Shown in pieces: positions 44,501-56,500 of a DNA stretch of 64,000 nucleotides (positions within the stretch are counted from its first letter, which is position 1; the number at the start of each line of letters is the position of its first letter). Origin of the DNA: Marisa cornuarietis (Eukaryota; Mollusca; Gastropoda; Architaenioglossa; Ampullariidae); NCBI GenBank assembly GCA_004794655.1, contig SMMW01000622.1, positions 5,083,501 to 5,147,500 on the forward strand. Direction: 5' to 3'. Under the pieces are notes generated by a model. It had not been told where the DNA came from, ran no database searches, and saw nothing but the letters and a program-made list of their open reading frames with translations. Both the position numbers and the translations under genes were made by a program.

Positions 44501-47500
44501 CTTGGTTGAAGAAGCATCTCTGCGGTTGCGGTTAGAGCCCCTAGATGAAATGTTCTTTTTGTAGATGTGCCACAGGTTTTCCTGTCTGCTATGGACGCTA
44601 TAAAAAATCTGCCACTCATTACCATTCATGTCCACATCCATGGAAATAATCTTTTGTCCTGGGTGCAGCTCCACCTGTTAAAAGCCAAAACCTTTCAGTC
44701 ACCACCAAAAAAAAAAAAAATTCACAGAATAATGACACCTAAAAAAACCCATTTGAAAATGACATTAAAAGAGACATGGTTCTTAAAACAATTTCCTTGA
44801 AGAGTCCAAGATACAGCTAGCATGTATTACTAAAGCATTGTGAAATATCTTGCAGACTAAGTTTTCTAACAGTTGACATCTTTTAAAATGAAAAAAGGCC
44901 CAAATAACTGGGTAGGAATAAACAGAACATCTATGTTTTGATCTACATGATTAAGTGGGTGCTAACACATTTTAAAACAAAAACACATGACTGTTACCTC
45001 CACAGAAGGGGTTTCCATTGCTGATTTGAGGATATCTCTGTGTAGTGTTGCATTCATAGCCACAAGCAAAGAAGGTGGGGCATCTAGAGGTAGGTACATA
45101 AGAATAGGGACACTTCTACTGTAACTCCACTTGTGGTATAGTGGTTAGTTTGCAAAGATTACTTTTTGATTGTATGGTGCCATGCCAATTTCCCCCAAAT
45201 AAAAACGATATAGGGTACAGTTTGACATATAGTTTAGCTTCCTCCTCTAAATTTTTCATAACTTAGTCATTTTGGAAATAAGCTTGCTTTTTTATCTTCA
45301 TACTGATATATGCTTATCTTTATAAGTTATGAAATAGCCTTTGAGACAACCAGAAGATAATTATATTTAGTAGCTACTTGGAGCACAGAACCAGTAGTTT
45401 AAACTGCTAAAGGAGAGGAACATGGGTTGTTTTAAAGAAGCAATTTACTACCTAGTACTAATGTGTCAATTTGGGAATAAAGGCTTGTTCAAAAACCCAC
45501 CTTTTGGAGCTAAGCAGTAAAGTCCAGATGACTGGTAGCCATTCTCACAAGAGCAGTTGTGTGTATGAGTTTGGTTGTCAAACTTGCAAAGTTGAGAGCA
45601 CGTTCCCCACTTATTACAAGGGTTGATTTCTGCATGAAAAAGAGTCAAAATAGCATGGCTTAAAAAACATGTTTTTTCCCAAACCAAAATCTACTGCAAA
45701 AAGAATTTTCACTTTAAATTTAGCATCGCTATACAATCTATACTTTTATTCGAGTTCATTGTACATAAACTCATCCTAAACACATCAACTACAAACTGTT
45801 GCATAAGCAAAGTGTTTACCTGTACATGTGTGACCATCATCAGCCAGTTCAAAGCTTTTTTTACAGCTGCAAATAACACCATACTCCATCTGATGACAAG
45901 TATGGTCACAACCTCCTCTGTTTTCACTGCAGCTTTGATATGGCACCATTGTCCCTGTCACACCAAGGTTTACATCATAATTAGAGATGCATTCAGGACA
46001 AACACAGATGCATATCTGTTGCTGTCTGTCAGTGTGTGGAGCCACAAGCAGCATTAAAATACAGATGAAAGTTGGTTGTGGATAATGTAGTGTATTATTT
46101 GTAGTGTTAACTAGCTAAGACAGACAGATTATACCATGAAGTCTTTTGAATTTGTTAATGTCTTTTCCACCTAAACTTTTTAACAACGCGTGCAAGAGGA
46201 AGATAAAATGTCAACTATCATAAATGAACAAATACCAAAAACAGAGTGGTAACACTATGCATATAAGAATACTGACTGCAAAAAGTTGGGTCCTCATCTG
46301 ACTGATCATTGATGTGAGTGGTGCTGCAGTCTGTGATGTTATTGCACAGTTTGCTGGGTGGCAGACACAAGAAAGAGAGAGGACACTGAATATTGGGAGC
46401 CACACATCTGTTTATTTCAGAGCCTGCAATGAAACAGAGAGGATAAGTTAGCTTTACAACCAACAATTAGCCACCAATCAGGATGGAGAGCAAAAACTAG
46501 TTGCAAAGCAGTTATATTTGTGCCTTACAAATTCTGTTTCAGATTCTTCTCCACTTTCCCAGAAGTAATGTGGTTGATATAATGGTGAATATATTAAGAA
46601 ATTATTTCACATGACAAGGCATGCACAAAGTTTATGAAGATAAGCATGCTCTGGGGAGGTTACAGCACCAAATGTGTACAGTCATATTTTCTGGTATTAA
46701 CAGCTGTCTGGACTTACATGTGATGTTATTCTCATCTAATCCATCATCACAGTCATTGTTGCCATCACACACCATGCTGTTCCAGATGCAAATGTGGTTG
46801 TTGCAGCGGAATCGTCCGGGGGCACAACTGAAACTGGCTGCATTCACACATGTACACACATACGCATGTGTCCAGGCATGGGCACACACACACAATCCAT
46901 ATACAAACATAGAACTAAGCAAGACAAAATATAACAATTTCTGCTACTTAGCATTTAAATACTGATAACTCTCCATAAAAGCTTAGTGTTAAATAATTAA
47001 CAAGTAGAAAATTATTGAGTAACTCTCTAAATGGTCATGTTATGGAAGCATGAAAGCCTAGGACACAAAGTAAAACCCACCACACAAATGCTCGTCCTCA
47101 TCAGAGTGGTCACCACAATCATTGTCACCATCACAACGCCACAGCAGAGGCTGGCAGATACTGTTATTGCACTGGAACTCTCCTGGTGGGCAGGTGCGTT
47201 CTTGATAAATGGGGAAAAAAGTAAATCTGGTTAAACAACAATGTAGGCAGTGACAGTGTGCTTAACTGAAAGTACCTGATAAATAAAAATGAACTCAAAT
47301 TGTACTTAGCGATTAACTGAAGATGGTTGGGTGTTGTAAATGGTCCACAAATAATCTTCAGAAAATTAAATAAACTGCACAACAGATTGCTTTAATTAAG
47401 CTGATATCATTTATGCAAAGCTTTTTGGTATCTTTGCATCTCTTGTTGCTAGGATCTGATTGAGATAATCTGATTGTGGTAATCATATTTTGATTACATT

Positions 47501-50500
47501 TTGCAGCAAATATGTAAGTTCCAAATGGAGGCCACATGACTACAAATATTTTACTATGTGTCAAGTATATCACAGCTTTATCTCATCCACATAATCTGAC
47601 AATGCAGGTTTTCCAGTCACTTGACATACAGACCAACAAAAACTAACACCAAAAAGCCATAAACATTTCAAATGTTAATTTTCTTTTGAAGTAAACATAA
47701 GTGATGTCAGTCGTAGAGGATCATAAGTACTTCCCATGATTTTCAGTAAAATAGAGAGATTATGTTATTCTGTGATTATGAAAAGATCCTGCCTCTGCTG
47801 ACAATACCACTTTCAGAGAAATGAGACAAAAAAGGTCAGCAGAACTCACGACAGTTCCATTCATCTGTACCATCAGCACAGTCTGTATCTCCATCACACC
47901 GCCAGGCCAGTGGAACACAGTGCTCCACATTCCTACACTTGAACTCCTCAGCAGTGCAGTTGGAATCTTTATTAAAAAAAAACAACAACAACAAAAAACA
48001 GACACTATACAAAGAAACACATGGATATGCTTCTATAGCAGCCATTTCTTCATTCTTAACAGCTCCACATCATGTCTTCCTGCTTCCATAAGGTCTAACT
48101 GTAATAGGTTAGGGGTAGGTCTTGTATTGTTTCGTGTGTGAATGGTGTCTTATGTTTGACATCTTGTGTGCGTCATTCGTTCGTCGTAATTTGGGGAAAA
48201 GAATGACGTAAAAAGAAGAAGAGAGGGACGGTTCCATGGCCAGATAGGAAAGAGAGAGCAGCGAGTTCTTCGTCCTTCATAAATCAACTAGAAATCTCTT
48301 CACCTCTATCCCCACCTACTGGGGGCTGGTCGAGCGTGGTGTATGTGTGTAATATGCGTCGTGCGTGTGCAAGGTAAGTGTATGTGCGTCCTATTACATA
48401 TTGGGTAGCTCGTCCGGGATCTGAACAGATAGTGTGTGTGTAGCTGGCCTAGCTATTCGTTGGGAGGTTGGTCAAGTAACGCGAAGGGGAAGTACCGTTC
48501 TGGTCAACGACGATAGAGTTAGCGCAGCTACTTTACCATGTCAGGGTTAGAAGCAGAGTTCGCTGTGTCCGAGAGGGACAAGCGAAAAGAGCTTAGAGAG
48601 AATGCATTAGATGAGGGGTTGGTAGGAAAGGAGATTAAGGAGTTTGTTGAAAAAGAATTAATCCTCTAGAGACAGGGTAACAAGGAAAGGGAGGAAAAAG
48701 AAAGAGAGGAGCGGATCGAGAGAGAGAAAGAAGAGAGGGAGAGAGAAGAACGGAAAGAGAAAGAAGAGATGGAGATAGGGAGAGACAGGAACGGAGAGAG
48801 AAAGAAGAGAGGGAGAGACAAGAACGGGAAGTGAAAGAAGAGAGGGAGAGACAGGAACGGAGAGAAGAAAGGGAGAAAGAGCGCGTTTTCCAACTGAAAA
48901 TGGCTGAAATAAGAAGCAGGGCTAACCATAGAGACGGCGCTAGTGAGAATGATCATCGTGATTTTAAAAACAGGAGCGTTAGTGTCGTAGGAAGTTGGAA
49001 GGCGCCATCAGCTTGTAACTTAATGACTAGAAGGGATGGTGGGATAAAGGATAGCGACGACGAACTGCTCAGTGAGAATGAAGACGTAGGCTATAGAAGC
49101 TCTAAAGGGAGGAAGGAGCAACGTGAGGTCGCACCCCCTGTCATTTGTTACAGCTGTAACAACGCAGGGCATATCGCTAGGTTCTGCCCTCAAAGAGCAG
49201 GCCGGCAGAAAACACCTGTAGTGCTACAGTTGCGGGGAGGTAGGTCACTTCTTGCGTCGTTGTCCCCATGGCAACGAGTGGTGTGGGATGGTAACCGTCG
49301 GCAAAGCTTGGCGTGGTGGAAACGCTGATCAGAGGTCGTGCGTGTGCAAGGTAAGTGTATGTGCGTCCTATTACACTAACATTAAACTAAAATCTTAAAT
49401 GCAATACTGCTAATGACCATGTTGTGTGTTATATTTAATGTTATATTAAAATGCTGCCACCTTTCTAATGTTCAGTTGTCTGGGCAATCAAGATTTTCTT
49501 CAACTTTCTTTTACTGCATGAATCCAGCACAATTAGTTTAAAGACCAACCTGAATGGTTTATGTGTTTTGCCGATATCGGTAGTTATAGGCGATATAAAA
49601 CTAACCTGTAAATATTAGCTTCCAAAACTCATCCGTTAATTAATTATCTGCTACGATTTGCACCTGCGATCAACAAGCGCTGCTAACAGTGTACTTCGTC
49701 ACACTAGTGCACCAGCACATTGTCAGCCGTCAATACCAAACACAGAGAGAGAATGAGCAACATTTCGGGTTACTCGAACACTGAAATTCTCCATTTCTTG
49801 TGGTTCACAAAAACTGCTACTTTAGCACAAGAAATGCAGACTTTCACCATCTGAATAATCACAACTGTTGCTCAATCTCTCTATCTGCTTGGTGTTGGCT
49901 GCTGCCAATGTTGTGAATGGTGCACTAGCATGACGTAATACACTGTTAGCTGTGCTCTTTGATTGCAGGTGCGAATTGCGAACTTTTCTAGCGGATAATT
50001 AATTAGCAGATGGGTTTTGGAGGCTGAAATTTACAGGTTAGGTTTATATCGCCTATATCTACTGATATCTGCAAAAATGCAAACCATTCAGGTTGGTCTT
50101 TAAGGCAAGACACAGCTTGAAAATTGAAAATCAAAGATTTATACATCTCTAATGATTTTATATCATTTGTTTTTCCTTTGATTGAAGTTTTGAAAAATGT
50201 TGTTTTTACACATCATGCAATCAGTTGCCACAGAAACTATCCAAGATAGCTCCCAAACACACAATTTTAAAAGCTTATCACCTTTTTCCTATTTTGAGTA
50301 AACTCAAAATGTTTTACTGAAACTGCCAACTGAAGGAAAGATCTACATTATAATGTCTGGAGATAAGTAAAAACAATTTATTTTATTTTATTTTTTTATG
50401 AAATATTTTGTTAAACAGGATGTTTTTTAAAAAATGATTTAAATCATTGTAACTACTAATTTTTTTAAAAATCAAGCCAACATTAAAATGTATAGACATA

Positions 50501-53500
50501 CATAAAGACATTATAGGGCTGTTCCACATGCAACTATAAAGTTATAAAGTTTTGAAATAAATAAACCATTACCAAAACAAGAAATGGAGAAAACGAGCAA
50601 AGCAATATTGAAATTTGGTAATTCTGTTTCATCTAAGCCTATCGTTTAATTTCAGTATTTAACAGAAAATATTACCATTTTTAATGTTTTCTTACATATA
50701 ACATCAACATAACACAAAATAAAACTGTTTATCTGTTTGAAAGTTAGGAAAGTAAACATGGATGCTGTGGAGTGTCCAGCTATTGACTAGTCTTGTTATA
50801 GGCTAGTTAAAAATTACCTGCTGCTTTGAACACTTTGTTCATGATATGTTTAGCATGCCTGCATCGAAACAAGAACCACTTACCACAATTTCTCTCATCG
50901 CTGTGGTCAGCACAATCTACATTTCGGTCGCATTGTAGTTTCCGGGAAATGCATTTCCCATCTTCACATCTGAATTCTGTTTCTGAGCAGTTCTTGCGCT
51001 CTGAAAAGTATATTCACAAATAAATCATGCTTCTGGAGAGACTTTTAAAAATCTTGCAAACCTGCCCTGGCTTTGATGGAGTTCTTATGCCTCATGCATT
51101 TCTAGATTTGATGTAAATCATTTTTTTAAAAAAAGCTACTTGCTTTCGGACAAAATGCCATTGCAATAAATCTAGCAGATATTAAATAATTTAGGTTTTC
51201 TATAAATCAATCTCAATTCAAAAATGGCAAACGAAAAAAAAAGGGAGAAAGAAAAATGACTTACGGCAACCAGCCTCATCAGACCCGTCTTTGCAGTCAT
51301 CATAAAAATCGCAATGCCATCGACCAGGTATGCAGTGTCCATTGCTGCACTTGAAGTAAGTTGGGTCACACGTCTTTTGGTCTAGAAAAGCCAGAGATGA
51401 CAATGAAGTTAGTGTAAGGTTCTGCATTGATGGGGAGTGCACTGGTGTCGTAATATTTTACTTGTTTACCTCAAAACTATTATTTCAAAGATTAACAACA
51501 GGCAAACACCCAGCTCATTACTATCATGTCATGCAGCCTATGGTCACTCCCAGTAACTTCACAATAGCCATCAGACTTACACACTAAATAGGCTGATTCC
51601 AGTGAGTTCATAAATGAACATCTAAGATAAATGTACAGCAGATCTGGTGATCAATAAGGTGCTAGGACAGACATACTACAGGTAAAGTGAGAGATGTGAG
51701 AAGGGAAAAATAAAATCCAAATTATTAAAAAAGCTCACGGCACTGTTGACTCAATTCATCAGAGTAGTCTTGATCTCCACAGTCATTATCACCATCACAC
51801 ATCCAAGCCTGAGGGATGCATCGGCCAGTTCTATTACATTTGAAATGAGCTTCCTGACATTCCAATGCCCGGCAGTTCTCAGGTTCATCAGAGCCGTCCC
51901 CACAGTCGTTATCATTATCACACCGCCAAACAAAAGGCACACAACGTGTGTTGTTGCACTGGAACTGGTTGGGACTGCAAGTCTTATTCACTAATTAAAA
52001 GAAATAAATAAGAAGCATTAAAATGACACCCAGAAAGATTTATCGGCTGAAACACTGCTGTGATAGGATCAATCATCAGAGGGGCTTCACAGAAATATCT
52101 GCATCTTTTATTCATTATACACCAATCACTAAAACTACTGTAACACATAATATCAATGCATTGCACATTTCCAAAATATTATCCTAGCAAGCAGAACAAT
52201 GGCCCATGCATGCGCATACATACATATGTGAGCATCTACGTGTCTCTCACTCTTTCACACACACACACACACACAAACACATGCACTATCGAAAATGTAT
52301 GCAAGTACATGCATGTGCACACATACACACACACAATCCACTTACGGCAATCTTTTTCATCCTCTCCATCGCTGCAGTGATTGTGATTGTCACACCGTTG
52401 TGTTTCAGGGATACACTTAATATCTGCCTTACATTTCATATAATGTTGTAAGCACTGGTAAGGTTCTGAAGCAAAATAATATGAACACATTATTTAGGTA
52501 CCAAATTCACTTTTATTGTCTTCAGTTATGTTATGCAGACATATCAATCAAAAAATACCTTGGCTGCCTAGTTCCAATAACATTAGAATAAGGTATTTCA
52601 ATACTCCCCCCACCTACTTCCTGCCAGTATAAATGCTGAGCTCTAGAACAGAACTGGACACTGCCATTAGAACAGCACTGGACACTGACATTAGAATGGC
52701 ATTGGACACTATCATTACATTGCTTGGAATTTTATGTATAATGTTTTTTCATGACATATGTAAAGGTGAGTAAAGCTTGGGGTTATTAAAGTGTTTTAAA
52801 AACATCTCCAGTGACTTTGCAGTGTCCTATATTTAGACAATACGTTTAATAAGTGTAAGAAAGTGGCACTTGTTTCTTAACTATGCAATATTTCTTACCA
52901 CATAACAATTCATCAGATCCACTGGGGCACTGTGTTTGACCATCACAAATCTGATAGGGAGGGAGACAATCTCCAGAATTACTGGCATTCTGGCACTGAT
53001 ACATGCCACGCTGCTGGCAGTAGTACTTGCCTGTCAAAAAATAAATAAATAAATAAAATAAATTAAAAAAAAGACATAAAACAATCTTTTATCCCCACTC
53101 AATTCATCTGCTGAGTATCCAATGCAGCATTATTAGGCTTAGGAAGACATTTACAAAGGTAAAAGAGGCCTAGAGCAGTCAGATTAAAACTGCCAGGTTC
53201 TTCAAGCATTCAGCAGCATAAGTTGGGGAAGCGGATGGCCGAGTGGTTAGAGCGCTGCCATCCGAACTGAGAGCACGCTGGTTCAAATCCCGATAAGCGC
53301 AGCAAACCCCCAAGTCAACCTAGCTGGGGGGAATGGGTAAGGCAGCGAGGGAGAGGAGATGGGCACCACCCTCATGTAAAGCTGGCCCAGAGAAAAGTGA
53401 GGTCTCTAACACTTCACCCCCCAATAACCTGAAAAGGTTAGGGGATGACCTTTACCTTTACCCTTTAGCATTAATTAGATTACATACCGCAGGTTTCTGG

Positions 53501-56500
53501 TTCATCGGACCCATCCTCACAATCCCTGTGGCCATCACACTGCCACCAAAATGGTATGCACTTGGATGCTGAACTGCACAGTACTTGAGAACTTTTCCAA
53601 GAGAAAAATTAAAAACTACTGAAGTCAATTTTTAATGTTTGCAAGCAGTAAACACTACAGCTTTTTAACTTTACATTTCCCTTAACACCCCCCTCCCCCA
53701 GGCACTCTCACTCATGTTTTCTCCCTCCTGCATTTGTCACATGACCCAAACACACCATCACCAACACAAACATGTTTAAGTTAGCATAAACTCCTTGCAT
53801 ATAATCAGCACTAGGTTTAAATCCAATTATCTATATACACAAAGATTCAACCCAAAATATTGAGTTCTTGCTTTTCTGTATACACTAACAGTGTTTACTT
53901 GCTGTTCAGGTATTTATTTTCTTCTCGTTCTCACTTGTTTTTTGATTTAAAAAAAAAGTAAAACTCACTTATTTCTTGATTTAAAAAAAAAGTAAAACTA
54001 TCTCAAAGGATATTTTTTTAAATTAGAGACAGACACAGAACGATGCAATGTTTTAATATATCTAGAAAAAATTGTATTCATGTCCAAAGGCAATGGAAAG
54101 TAAGCAACAGTTCTCTAATTAAGACAAAAATGGTCACCAATGCTTCAAATACAGATTCTTAGCATACCTAGCATCACCTGGTGGAAGCATCCTACACAAA
54201 CTGACAAGGAAGGAGAGCCCTACATTCACATTCTTACCTAACACAGTTTGCTATATAGATTCACAAGATGATAAAATTCTAGGTCAACAAGCTCACCTCA
54301 GGTTCAACTAGCGGGAACAGCTGACATATGAGAGATGTTCCACTTCCACCCAGACTAGACAACAAAATGAACCCGGAGATTTTTTTTTTAAATTTCTCTT
54401 ATTCTTCAACTTAAATCTTTTTCAACATAGTCACCACCATCTGCAACACATTTTTTGGCCCTATGGATCCATTTTTGAAAACACTCCAAATACTCCAATA
54501 TTAATTTCACCTGTTCCCTCACTCCAGCAATGAGTTCCTCTTGAGTTTCAAAGTTCACTTTACACCTGGGTTCTTTCAGTTTTGGGAACCAAAATTGCAT
54601 GGAGCAAGGTCTAGTGAATAGGGAGGAGGCTTCAAACCCTTGACACCCAATTATGCAAGAAACTCCAATGGGATGTAAGCTGTGTGGGCAGGAGCATTGG
54701 AGCAACTGACTTTTGAGGGTTTTGAGGCGACCTCTGACCATAGTTGCAAAAACTTCAGGAATTCACAAACTTTGTTCTTGGTTCACAATGTTCCTCATCA
54801 CAGCCAAAATGATCACTGCCAAATCACTGAAACCAGTCTGAGACAGTTGTTTTAGATGGAGCATCATCACCATAAATTTCTTTCAGCTCCTGCAAACTGT
54901 CAGCAGCCCGAAAGCCACGTCAAAAGTGATGCAACATGCTGACAGCACTGGTGGATTACTCAGTGGAGCATGCATTGACCTGCTTTTCCTCTCCATGTTG
55001 GGAAAACTAGAAGGGGAAAAAATTATGAAAAAAATGTGGAAACAACCTGATGAATTACTCTTATCGAGTTCGTTATGGTCTGCACTTACTGAAAGTGCAC
55101 AAAAAACTGAAATCCGGGCAGAAGTGGAACATTCCTGGTACATTCATCTGGTGAAAGCAGCCTCAATACACGCATAGTGGGATCACTCATCACACACTCA
55201 CCTGGTGCAGTTTGAAATGCACTGGCGGTTGTCAAGTGAAAGGTAATGATTCTCTGGACAAGCACACCCCCCAACAACTTTATTTATCCCATCAATCACT
55301 ACAGGCCGCAGCAGACACAGATGAGAGCACTGCAGGCGTTCACAGGGGTCAAGGCCATAAGCATCCAATACTGAAGACAACAAAATTTAAGAATTTTATC
55401 AAATGTTACTACTGCATGATGTACATACAAATTATACAAAGTTTCATTGAAGGAAATGGCTTCAAAACAAGAATACTAATAAACAGTTGTCAATAGTTGT
55501 GAATATAGTCAGTTGACTAGTCCACCTGCTCATCTTTCTCTGCAATTTTATGACACTACATCCTAATTTTTTGTTCCCTGATTCCTCTTTGTGTCTTCTA
55601 TGTTTGTCTTTCATTACTTGTCTGCATAGTTGTTTTTCCTTTAGTCATTCTGTTCATGTCTCCTACTTGTCTTAAGAAATTAGAGCATCCTCCTTCATAA
55701 GCATGATTATACACTATATAAATCACACATTTATTATTATTATTTCAAAAGATCAGTACCCACCAGGCACTTGACGAAGTGGGTGCACAACCTGAATGTC
55801 CATGGGCCGGTGTACCAGAGTGGTGAGGTTTTTAACATTAAGCCCAGAAAACTTGTCTGCATAAGTCACCGCATGTCTTCCCCAGTCAGTCCAGTACAAG
55901 CGGTTTTCAAAAGTTGCAATGGCAAATATATGTGGCACCACATGGTCCTGGGCTATCACCACTCGGCGATTCTTTCCATCAACGTCAGCCATGCCAATAT
56001 AGTCAAGGTTACCATCTGCCCAGAAGATGGTTCCTGTCACGTAGTCTATGGTCAGTGCATTGGGCCAGGCTAGGTTCCCCTGCAAAAGAGTAGGCAATCT
56101 GTGGTTAGATAAAATGTCTCAGGACAGAATAAAAATGGTACGTGTTTACTGATTAGAGATAGGTTACTCTCAAATCACTGCACTTCATGACCTAAAACTA
56201 ATACTAAAAGAAATACATCAATATTATCACCAATATTGTACATGCAGGCTATTTGTCAGAAGCTATAGTGAAATTTGTGGGAATTCTATTACACCATGGA
56301 ACAAATTCAACTGCTATTTTAATTGCTATAAATAAAAAAACAATGCCTTCAAGGCACAGAACCCCAGATTCACATGGTGATTATTAATATGGTAAAACAC
56401 AGTGATCTATAATAACAATTGAGTTATAATGCTAGAACCTCGATGATGCGAGTATGGTTGGTGCCATTCATGTTTATACGTCCGATATGAGGTGTGTCAC

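Larger units (their letters stand above)
46277..53591 (-). other. LRP1: LRP1-like eleven-repeat LDLa cluster (10 exons)
   Basis: Exons 53591-53488, 53030-52899, 52465-52346, 51990-51739 (two repeats), 51381-51265, 51000-50884, 47966-47850, 47200-47081, 46837-46718 and 46423-46277. Each repeat has the six-Cys LDLa frame with CDG...DC.DGSDE calcium-binding residues. The first repeat has its first Cys in the preceding exon. The last is atypical (CNNITDC, then a longer loop before QSDEDPTFC). Eleven repeats equals LRP1 cluster IV, the ligand-binding region. The intron 47967-50883 hosts two mobile elements. Confidence 0.9.

Noticed and set aside
48666..48956. Ser/Leu/Phe-rich minus-strand frame
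   Set aside because: It is the complement of the purine-rich Gag coiled-coil-like stretch of the LTR element.
53231..53300. A possible tRNA gene
   Set aside because: A and B boxes are present but the acceptor stem cannot pair, and a SINE body with a CCTTTA-type tail follows.
55086..55125. Small extra LDLa-like exon (CPDFSFLC) before a GTAAGT donor on the minus strand
   Set aside because: Including it gives seven cysteines and a phase conflict; joining 55202 directly to 53591 gives a perfect six-Cys repeat.
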